Positions 42,294 to 48,624 of a stretch of 48,624 nt of DNA are shown one piece after another (the stretch's first letter is position 1; each line of letters opens with the position of its first letter). Source of the DNA: Candidatus Sumerlaeota bacterium (GTDB lineage Bacteria > Sumerlaeota > Sumerlaeia > Sumerlaeales > Sumerlaeaceae); contig JAAZBM010000002.1 in assembly GCA_012513815.1 (NCBI GenBank), positions 1 to 48,624 of the forward strand. Reading direction: 5' to 3'. The notes under the pieces were generated by a model. That model ran no database searches. It was given only the letters and a program-made list of their open reading frames with translations, and had not been told where the DNA came from. A program made the position numbers and the translations under genes.

Positions 42294-43826
42294 CTACTCT
42301 TCTTCGTTATCAATGTTGGGGTCAATGTGATATTGCTTAATCTTGCTGTAAAGAGTTTTTCGGGTGACTCCGAGCAAATTGGCGGTTTTCTCGCGCTGAG
42401 AATCACATTCGAGCAATGCTTGGCGAATCAGATATTGTTCGAGAACTTCCCTAAAGGTATCAACTTTTTGATGGAAATTCAAGTTATCGTTCAGAAAAAT
42501 CTCGTCAAGTTTGTTGTGAATGGCATTGATATCCTGCGTGTCGTTCTCGCTGATGGGCACGGTAGGGCTAATAGCGTCCGCCGGCGGCGGTGTTCTCTTT
42601 TGCTTGGGTCTCGGGGGCGCCATCTGGATGTCCTCGATTAGCGTATGCACATCGGCGAGAGGTTTGTCCGCGAGTAGCACGGCCCGCTGAATCACATTTT
42701 GCAATTCCCGAATGTTGCCGGGCCAAAGATAATTTTCGAGACACGTGAGCGCCTCGGACGTAAACCCGATGCAGTCGCGCCCGAAGGCAGAGTTTGCCTT
42801 GTTGACAAAATACTTGATTAACAGCGGCAAGTCGCCGTCTCGGTCGCGCAACGGCGGAATGGTAATCGGGTAGGCATTGAGACGGTAATAGAGGTCTTGC
42901 CTGAACTTGCCCTCCTTGACCAATTCGGGCAGGTTCTGGTTCGTGGCAGCGATGAGGCGAACATCCACCTTGACGGGCTTATTCGCGCCGATGCGCGTAA
43001 TCTCGCCCTCCTGCAACACTCGCAGAATCTTGGCCTGAAGCGAGAGCGGCATATCGCCAATTTCGTCGAGCAGCAGTGTGCCGCCATTCGCCGACTCGAA
43101 CTTGCCGATGCGCCGCGACACAGCGCCGGTGAAGGAGCCCTTCTCGTGCCCAAACAACTCGCTCTCGAGTAGCGTTTCGGGGATGGCCGCGCAGTTGACC
43201 GCGATAAAGTCATGAGAATTGCGGATACTCTGATTGTGGATGGCTCGCGCCACAATTTCCTTGCCGGTTCCGCTTTCGCCGGTGATGAGAACAGTAATAT
43301 CGTTATCGAGTACTCGCCTGACGGCGGTATAGACTTTCTGCATCGCCTGACTTTCGCCGACCATATCCGGGAACGTATTCTGTTCGATGAGCTTAAGATG
43401 GAGCGAATCGAGCTTATGTTGGAGTTGCTGTTTCTCGAGCGCGTGCCGAATAATGATTTGCAAGTCGGATAGATTGAGCGGCTTGCTGAAGTACGAGTAC
43501 GCGCCCTCGCGCACAGCGTCATACGCCAGCTCCTTTTTGTCATAGGCCGTCATGACAATCACAAGCGTCCGCGGACAAATGCGCCGGAGATTCTGCAAAA
43601 GCTCAAGCCCGCTCATACCGGGCATTCTGACATCGGTAATCACAAGGTCAAACGGCGTATTTTGGGCCATCTTGAACGCAGTCACGCCATCGGCTGCTTC
43701 GCTGATTTTGTAGCCTTCGCGGCGCAACGCCATCGAAAGAGTCTGTCTCAGGCCCGCATCGTCATCAACGACAAGCGCGTGAGCAATATACGGAGTGCTA
43801 TCTGTTTGCGTTTGATTATAGGACAT
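42294..43826 (-). CDS. Sigma-54-dependent response regulator, NtrC family
   Basis: ATG at 43826 is preferred over the TTG one codon earlier. The 510-residue product has a receiver domain ([21 protein letters not shown], phospho-acceptor in [10 protein letters not shown], and [14 protein letters not shown]). The AAA+ domain has Walker A GESGTGKE, the sigma-54 contact loop GSFTGA (serine where GAFTGA has alanine), Walker [12 protein letters not shown] and [11 protein letters not shown] ~60-residue Pro-rich/acidic linker leads to a Fis-type HTH ([26 protein letters not shown]). It activates sigma-54 promoters after phosphorylation. No sensor kinase is adjacent. The divergent neighbour is a pseudopilin, as in PilR-type control, but that promoter looks sigma-70-like. 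Confidence 0.94.
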   Translation of the reverse strand: MSYNQTQTDSTPYIAHALVVDDDAGLRQTLSMALRREGYKISEAADGVTAFKMAQNTPFDLVITDVRMPGMSGLELLQNLRRICPRTLVIVMTAYDKKELAYDAVREGAYSYFSKPLNLSDLQIIIRHALEKQQLQHKLDSLHLKLIEQNTFPDMVGESQAMQKVYTAVRRVLDNDITVLITGESGTGKEIVARAIHNQSIRNSHDFIAVNCAAIPETLLESELFGHEKGSFTGAVSRRIGKFESANGGTLLLDEIGDMPLSLQAKILRVLQEGEITRIGANKPVKVDVRLIAATNQNLPELVKEGKFRQDLYYRLNAYPITIPPLRDRDGDLPLLIKYFVNKANSAFGRDCIGFTSEALTCLENYLWPGNIRELQNVIQRAVLLADKPLADVHTLIEDIQMAPPRPKQKRTPPPADAISPTVPISENDTQDINAIHNKLDEIFLNDNLNFHQKVDTFREVLEQYLIRQALLECDSQREKTANLLGVTRKTLYSKIKQYHIDPNIDNEEE

Positions 43827-43977
43827 CAAATTGATTTCTCTTCAATAACAGCCAAAAGCTCATTTAAAGTACTTACAATACTTGACCGAAAGTTTAGTCT
43901 TAAAAATGTCACAGCAAAAGAGAAATAAAGAGTCAAAGATTCATTACTATTTTTTACACACTGGCATAAAAAAGATA

Positions 43978-44006
43978 TTGCAAAAAGTACCTAGCTGTGC
44001 TAAATT
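43978..44006 (+). promoter_or_regulatory. Promoter of the pseudopilin gene at 44063
   Basis: TTGCAA (43978-43983), 17-base spacer, TAAATT (44001-44006) with an extended TGC (43998-44000). The ATG is at 44063 after AGAGAGAG. Confidence 0.5.
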
Positions 44007-44062
44007 AAATATTGTAACATTATAACCAGAATTATCAAGTAAAAAGAGAGAGAGAAAACATT

Positions 44063-44791
44063 ATGCGCCACGCATTTACTTTGATAGAACTTTTGATTGT
44101 TGTCGCAATCATCGCGATACTTGCCGCAATCGCTGTTCCCAATTTCTTGGAAGCTCAAGTTCGTTCCAAGGTTTCGCGCACCAAGAGCGATATGCGCACG
44201 ATGGCTACAGGTCTGGAATCGTATATGGTCGACTGCAATGGTTATCCCAATTGCCACATGTACGGCATCGCGACCCGCAACTACATCAGCGGTAGCGCCA
44301 GCGATCCCATGATTCTTGAACGTCTTTCGACACCGGTTGCCTACCTAACTAACGTGACATTCCGCGACCCATTCACAGTAAGCGCCCGTCTGAGCGCCAG
44401 TAATGCCCAAGGAATGATGAATGCGACGGCAATTAAGGTCACTCCGGCAACCGACACGGCAGCGGCATTGAACTGCTATATCTACCAGTCCTTCAACAGC
44501 GAACAACGCTACACCCAACCGACCGACGGCTATAGCGTTGCGACAAAGCCGACAAGCACCTGCGCGTTCTTCCTGCACAGCTGCGGCCCTGACAGCACCT
44601 ACTACAACTCTGCTGGCGTCATCTCGAACGATCGCGCGGCACAACTGCCCTACACAATCTCGATGATATACGACCCAACCAACGGCACCATCTCCAAAGG
44701 CAGCATCTGGCGTGATGGCGGCGGAGCAAGCCCCACAAGCGGCTACGCGGCCGGCGAAGGATTGCGTCTTGCAGTCTCGGGACAAAAATAA
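44063..44791 (+). CDS. Pseudopilin with very short leader
   Basis: A 242-residue protein starting MRHA then FTLIELLIVVAIIAILAAIAVPN with glutamate at +5. The leader is only four residues, with alanine at -1. The first ~60 residues are nearly identical in plan to the 9981-10613 pseudopilin (IPNFLEAQVRxKVSxTxxDMRT / DLRN, then LESYxVDxNxYP). The globular domain contains STPVAYLTNVTFRDPF, FFLHSCGPDSTYYN and PYTISMIYDPTNGTISKGSIWRDGG. The end of the first pseudopilin (YDSTNGTLSAGDIIRVGG) resembles the last part, so both are members of one family. It lies in the inner membrane after processing. No pilus machinery is near. Confidence 0.9.
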   Translation: MRHAFTLIELLIVVAIIAILAAIAVPNFLEAQVRSKVSRTKSDMRTMATGLESYMVDCNGYPNCHMYGIATRNYISGSASDPMILERLSTPVAYLTNVTFRDPFTVSARLSASNAQGMMNATAIKVTPATDTAAALNCYIYQSFNSEQRYTQPTDGYSVATKPTSTCAFFLHSCGPDSTYYNSAGVISNDRAAQLPYTISMIYDPTNGTISKGSIWRDGGGASPTSGYAAGEGLRLAVSGQK

Positions 44792-44862
44792 AGCAAGCCA
44801 ATAAAACTGTGCAGTCGCCGTCACCAACACAAAACGACGTCCGCACGTGCAACACAAATTAC

Positions 44863-44908
44863 CAGCACTGATGACCCACACCCCCAGTGACGCCATCAGT
44901 GCTGTTTT
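44863..44908 (+). terminator. Rho-independent terminator after the pseudopilin gene
   Basis: A perfect 11-bp stem (CAGCACTGATG 44863-44873, CATCAGTGCTG 44894-44904) followed by TTTTATG. Confidence 0.82.
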
Positions 44909-45051
44909 ATGTTATCCCATATAAGTAGGCGGGTGTGGGGGTGAGCTATTTGTTTTATATGAATGAAAAAATGACGTTGCTGTTTTTCTTTTACTGCGGC
45001 TGTCATCTTCAGCTTGCATCATTACATTGCTTCACACAGCAAAGGAATACT

Positions 45052-46230
45052 ATGAGTTATTTATTTACTTCTGAGAGCGTTTCTGAAGGACATCCCGATA
45101 AGGTTTGTGATCAGATTAGCGACGGAATTTTGGACGCGATTTTAGCTCAGGATCCCGAGGCCCGAGTGGCTTGCGAGATTCTTGCGGCGACAAATCTGGT
45201 TGTTGTTGCGGGTGAAATTACCACAACAGCTAAGGTTAATTATGAGAATTTGGTGCGCAGTACGTTGCGTGAAATTGGCTATACCGATGCCGATAGTGGT
45301 ATTGGATGTGACGATTGCACAATTCTGTTTGCGCTTCACAGCCAGTCTCCGGATATCAAACAGGGCGTCGATGCCGGTTCCAAGAAGGAACAGGGCGCGG
45401 GCGACCAAGGGATGATGTTTGGTTATGCTTGCGATGAGACGCCTGAGCTGATGCCTCTGCCTGTCGAGCTTAGTCACCGTCTGTTGTTGCGGTTGTCTTC
45501 GCTGCGCAAAACGGGCAAGGTCAAGTATTTGCGTCCCGATGCGAAATCGCAGGTGACGGTTGAGTATAGTGATGACAACAAGCCGGTTGCGGTGCGCGCG
45601 ATTGTGATTAGCACGCAGCACACCCCCGAGATGTCGTCAAGGGCCAAGCAGCAGCAGATTAAGGCTGACATGATTGCTAAGGTCATCAAGCCTGAGCTTG
45701 GCGAGTGGTGGAATGAAAAAATCAAGATTTATGTTAATCCTACGGGCAAGTTCGAGGTTGGCGGTCCGCATGGCGACAGTGGTTTGACCGGTCGCAAAAT
45801 CATCGTCGACACTTATGGCGGCATGGGCCGTCATGGTGGCGGTGCCTTTAGTGGCAAGGACCCGAGCAAGGTTGACCGTTCGGCAGCGTATGCGTGCCGT
45901 TGGGTTGCCAAAAATATCGTGGCGGCCAAGTTGGCAAAGCGTTGCGAGGTTCAGGTGGCATATGCCATCGGCGTCGCGAAGCCGGTGTCGATCAATGTCA
46001 ACACTTTTGGCACGGGCGCGGTGAGCAACGAAGTGCTGTGCAAAGCCGTCGAGAAGGTTTTTGACCTCAAACCGGCCGCGATTATTGCCGCGCTTGACCT
46101 CAAGAAGCCTGTCTTCAAGAAGACGGCCGCTTATGGTCACTTTGGCCGCGCGGAGTTCTCGTGGGAAAAACGCAACAAGGTTGACGCCCTGAAGAAGGCT
46201 GTCGCGGAACTCGCAGGCAAGAAGAAATAG
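45052..46230 (+). CDS. metK: S-adenosylmethionine synthetase
   Basis: ATG at 45052 follows AAAGGA by 5 bases. The 392-residue protein has all MetK blocks: [27 protein letters not shown] at the N-terminus, [23 protein letters not shown], then [24 protein letters not shown] and [19 protein letters not shown] near the end of the core. It makes S-adenosylmethionine from methionine and ATP in the cytoplasm, the methyl donor also used by the radical SAM enzyme at 11759. Its plus strand is G- and T-rich. No known SAM riboswitch is recognised in the ~140-base leader. It is a single-gene transcript with a strong terminator. Confidence 0.97.
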   Translation: MSYLFTSESVSEGHPDKVCDQISDGILDAILAQDPEARVACEILAATNLVVVAGEITTTAKVNYENLVRSTLREIGYTDADSGIGCDDCTILFALHSQSPDIKQGVDAGSKKEQGAGDQGMMFGYACDETPELMPLPVELSHRLLLRLSSLRKTGKVKYLRPDAKSQVTVEYSDDNKPVAVRAIVISTQHTPEMSSRAKQQQIKADMIAKVIKPELGEWWNEKIKIYVNPTGKFEVGGPHGDSGLTGRKIIVDTYGGMGRHGGGAFSGKDPSKVDRSAAYACRWVAKNIVAAKLAKRCEVQVAYAIGVAKPVSINVNTFGTGAVSNEVLCKAVEKVFDLKPAAIIAALDLKKPVFKKTAAYGHFGRAEFSWEKRNKVDALKKAVAELAGKKK

Positions 46231-46257
46231 GTTCGCCCCGTTTTCCCATTGGATAAT

Positions 46258-46297
46258 ATGATGCCCTTTCGACCACGGAAGGGTATCATTTTTTTTT
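46258..46297 (+). terminator. Strong rho-independent terminator after metK
   Basis: A 13-bp stem with two G-T pairs (46258-46270 ATGATGCCCTTTC, 46277-46289 GGAAGGGTATCAT) and a run of nine T bases (46289-46297). Confidence 0.94.
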
Positions 46298-46331
46298 GCG
46301 TGTGGTTCGGCGCGAGTCTGTATTTCAGAGT

Positions 46332-47549
46332 ATGAGTATCGGGATATCAGAAAAAGAATCGGCACGTCCTCCACGGTTGATGTTTGTGGCAGGCGAGGCT
46401 TCCGGCGATGCCCATGCGTCCGCCGTGATACGCGAGATTCTTAGTCAGTCTCCCTCAACCTTTGTGTTTGGTTTGGGCGGGCACCAGATGCGCGACGCCG
46501 GGATGCGGCTAGATGTGGATTTGGTCAGCGAACTGCGGGCATTGATGGGCTTTGTGCGTGTGGTATTCAGCGCCCGCGCCATCTTCCGAATGCTGGACAC
46601 CGCCGAAGAATTACTGCGTCGCGAGCGTCCCGACGCGTTGGTGCTTGTCGACTATCCGGGCTTCAACCTGCGTCTTGCTCGGCGCGCTGCGCGACTGGGC
46701 ATTCCCGTTATCTACTACATCAGTCCTCAGATTTGGGGGTGGAACTATCGCCGAATCAACGCCATCCGTCGCGACATCTCACTGATGCTTGTCATCTTCC
46801 CCTTCGAGCGCGACATGTACGAACGCGAACACGTGCCGGTCGACTTTGTTGGTCATCCCCTTGTTGACGAGGGCACGCCACAGCCTCTTGTGGGCGCCGA
46901 ACGCGACGCGATGCGAGCGGAATTGCTGTCGTCATTGCCCACGGTAAAAACGGCGCAACCGCTACTGATTGGGCTTGTGCCCGGCAGCCGTCGCGGCGAA
47001 CTGGAACGCCATATGCCGCCCCTGCTAGAGGCCGCCCGTCTTATCGCCAACCGCTTGCCGCAAGCGCGATTCGTCCTGCCACGGGCACGCACCATCACCC
47101 CCGAATACATCGACCATTTCATGGCCGCCGCCCGCGATTTGCCCATTGCCGTCACCGACCTGAACTCGCGGCAAGTCTATTCCGTGCTCGACTTTGCCAT
47201 CTGCAAAAGCGGAACAAGCACACTGGAAATGGCGCTATCCCAAACGCCATTCATCGTCATCTATCGTATGTCATTCCTCAACGAAATCATCGTGCGCATC
47301 CTCATCAAAATCAAGTGGGTCGGGCTACCGAACATCATCATGAATCGCACTGTCGCGCCGGAATTGCTGGGTATCCGTGCCTGTACGGGCGCAAACATCG
47401 CGGCGGCGGCACTGCGGATACTCGAAGACCCCAAGCGCCTCGACGCGGCGCGCGCCGACCTTCGCGAATTAACCACAATCATGGGTGGGAGCGGCGCCGC
47501 CAAACGTGCTGCCATGAGCATACTACAATATGTCCGCGAGCATCACTAA
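46332..47549 (+). CDS. lpxB: Lipid-A-disaccharide synthase
   Basis: ATG at 46332 is the first start outside the metK terminator; its ribosome site is weak (CAGAG). The 405-residue protein matches LpxB: LMFVAGEASGDAHASAVI, LVDYPGFNLRLARRAARLGIP, YYISPQIWGWNYRR, VIFPFERDMYEREHVPVDFVGHPL, LVPGSRRGELERHMPPLLEAA and CKSGTSTLEMALSQTP. It condenses UDP-2,3-diacylglucosamine with lipid X to give lipid A disaccharide on the inner-membrane face, so the organism makes lipopolysaccharide. The other lpx genes are not in the window. The gene stands between two transcription units. Confidence 0.95.
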   Translation: MSIGISEKESARPPRLMFVAGEASGDAHASAVIREILSQSPSTFVFGLGGHQMRDAGMRLDVDLVSELRALMGFVRVVFSARAIFRMLDTAEELLRRERPDALVLVDYPGFNLRLARRAARLGIPVIYYISPQIWGWNYRRINAIRRDISLMLVIFPFERDMYEREHVPVDFVGHPLVDEGTPQPLVGAERDAMRAELLSSLPTVKTAQPLLIGLVPGSRRGELERHMPPLLEAARLIANRLPQARFVLPRARTITPEYIDHFMAAARDLPIAVTDLNSRQVYSVLDFAICKSGTSTLEMALSQTPFIVIYRMSFLNEIIVRILIKIKWVGLPNIIMNRTVAPELLGIRACTGANIAAAALRILEDPKRLDAARADLRELTTIMGGSGAAKRAAMSILQYVREHH

Positions 47550-47604
47550 CCGCGTCGCCCGGTGTCCGTCGCGTACTCAATTTAGTATTCACTGTTATGT
47601 TATT

Positions 47605-47633
47605 TTGAGTTTATGTGTAATAGTTGATATAAT
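47605..47633 (+). promoter_or_regulatory. Sigma-70 promoter of the Cache-domain sensor gene
   Basis: TTGAGT (47605-47610), 17-base spacer, TATAAT (47628-47633, perfect). The GTG at 47673 lies about 33 bases past the predicted start. Confidence 0.72.
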
Positions 47634-47672
47634 AGTTACATTTGAAAAATTGTTTATCGAAAAGGATTTGTT

Positions 47673-48624
47673 GTGAACAGAAAGTATATTGTTTCGATCG
47701 TGACTCTTACGATTGTGGTTATTGTGTTCATGACAATTTTCATTTCGTCGCTTATTACCTCGGTGAACAACCGGATAACGCAGATTTGTTTTGACGATTT
47801 GACGCTTGCCACAAAGCAACTCGCCACGGATTTCCATGACAAGATTGTCACGGATGATATGATTCTCAGGAGCATCGCGGCTGTCATCGCGAGCAAGTCG
47901 GATATTGATGAGGCCAGACTTTGCAGTATCATGAAAGCTTATAACGTGACGCCGTCGTATATCTCGTTTTTGGAATTGTTACGCCCGGACAATACTTTTT
48001 TGTATTCGGATGGGACGGTTCGGGATATGACCGGCAAACTTGATTTTGAGACCGAGGCGTTGCGTGGCGATTATGTTTCGAACATCGTGGAAAGTGCCAA
48101 GAATCCGGCCGAGAAGATTATTCGCAACGCGATGCCCGTGGTTCGTGATGGCAAAACAGTCTATATGCTTTATGGTGTTGTGCTGTTGTCGAATCTTGTT
48201 GACAAGTTCAAGACGGATATTTACGAAGGCAATGCCTATGCGTATATCGAGGACGGCGACTCGGGGGACTTCATTCTTGACACATGGCAAAAGTCGCTAG
48301 GGAACATTCGGGATTTTTCTAAAGGCAAAATGATGCCCGGCTACAACATGGAGAATGCGATTGATGATATGGAGCGCGGCATCGGCGGCAACCTCGCGTT
48401 CGTGTCCAGAACCACCAGCAATGTGCTCTATTTGCATTATGAGCCGATTGGCATCAACAATTGGAACGCAATTGTATCGGTTGAGCAAAAGTACGCCTTC
48501 CAAAAGAGCCGTCCCATCCGCAAGTTGTTGTATCTGTTGGCGGGTGGCATTGGCGCGGCCTTGTTACTTTACATGGTCGGCGTACTCTACAGCATTTATC
48601 AGGCGTATGCGCAGGTGTGGCGGA
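47673..48624 (+). CDS. Cache-domain membrane sensor, N-terminal part (3' truncated)
   Basis: GTG at 47673 follows AAAAGGA by 8 bases and the frame stays open to the window end (317 codons). The N-terminal helix (residues 5-30, SIVTLTIVVIVFMTIFISSL) and a second helix near 288-310 (LLYLLAGGIGAALLLYMVGVLY) bracket a ~255-residue periplasmic domain of double-Cache type: ISFLELLRPDNTFLYSDG, then IIRNAMPVVRDGKTVYMLYGVVLLSN and VLYLHYEPIGINNWNAIVSVEQ. The output domain is beyond the window; diguanylate cyclase, histidine kinase or phosphatase are all possible. The gene is driven by a clear promoter. Confidence 0.8.
   Translation, partial: MNRKYIVSIVTLTIVVIVFMTIFISSLITSVNNRITQICFDDLTLATKQLATDFHDKIVTDDMILRSIAAVIASKSDIDEARLCSIMKAYNVTPSYISFLELLRPDNTFLYSDGTVRDMTGKLDFETEALRGDYVSNIVESAKNPAEKIIRNAMPVVRDGKTVYMLYGVVLLSNLVDKFKTDIYEGNAYAYIEDGDSGDFILDTWQKSLGNIRDFSKGKMMPGYNMENAIDDMERGIGGNLAFVSRTTSNVLYLHYEPIGINNWNAIVSVEQKYAFQKSRPIRKLLYLLAGGIGAALLLYMVGVLYSIYQAYAQVWR

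Noticed and set aside
43961-43982. TGGCAT...TTGCA, a possible sigma-54 (-24/-12) promoter before the pseudopilin and beside an NtrC-type gene
   Set aside because: The GG and GC elements are 15 bases apart instead of 10, so sigma-54 could not use it; a TTGCAA-17-TAAATT sigma-70 reading fits better.
44905-45051. Possible SAM riboswitch in the metK leader
   Set aside because: None of the conserved cores of SAM riboswitch classes I recall is visible; a covariance-model search would settle it.
1-48624. CRISPR arrays, insertion sequences, rRNA genes
   Set aside because: No regularly spaced repeats, transposase motifs or rRNA signatures were seen on either strand.

Overview
The window reads as chromosomal DNA of a Gram-negative (outer-membrane) bacterium of moderate GC content. 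Outer-membrane markers are lpxB (lipid A synthesis), an mlaA homologue and a lipid-A-type GT-C glycosyltransferase. Two pseudopilins share the N-terminal block IAILAAIAVPNFLEAQVR, which I associate from memory with deep-branching phyla around the PVC group and Sumerlaeota. I cannot assign a phylum from the sequence alone. Many genes use strong AAGGAG-type Shine-Dalgarno sequences, and several promoters look like sigma-70 types, some with an extended -10.

Layout. 1-3.4 kb: end of an exopolysaccharide cluster (truncated sugar transferase and two GT2 glycosyltransferases). 3.4-10.6 kb: large secreted GH20 hexosaminidase, DUF3795 protein, tRNA-Gln, ArnT-like transferase, NhaR-like LysR regulator and a pseudopilin. 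10.7-14.5 kb: tightly overlapping operon of a PTPS/QueD-family protein, folE, a B12-binding radical SAM enzyme and a split CHR transporter pair. 14.6-19.5 kb, minus strand: degenerate GGDEF protein, SPFH/slipin and three secreted proteins, two of them clear paralogues with LTxxQ-like segments. 19.7-26 kb: SDR reductase, an operon of three exported proteins (thioredoxin-like, small beta-rich, helical-repeat) and mlaA. 26-33.3 kb, mostly minus strand: htpG, dCMP deaminase, a small HTH protein, a phosphosugar mutase and a secreted FN3-type protein. 33.5-38.5 kb, plus strand: six-gene phage head module. 38.5-39.4 kb: non-coding, packed with DnaA boxes. 39.5-48.6 kb: GLUG-repeat protein, DoxX, sigma-54 response regulator, second pseudopilin, metK, lpxB and a truncated Cache-domain sensor.

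The most striking signal is a probable chromosomal replication origin at about 38.54-39.44 kb. It has five perfect TTATNCACA DnaA boxes and six or more one-mismatch boxes. It also has five tandem TAG trinucleotides placed like a DnaA-trio next to two boxes and an AT-rich tract. Two perfect parS (ParB-binding) palindromes lie about 9-10 kb to the left, at 28.39 and 29.29 kb, as expected close to an origin. Directly left of the origin is an orphan Mu-like head module: portal, protease, decoration protein, capsid, gp36-like protein and one unknown. It has its own consensus promoter, hairpins between genes and a terminator, but no terminase, tail, integrase or lysis genes. Whether this is a remnant or a domesticated capsid system is the main open question.
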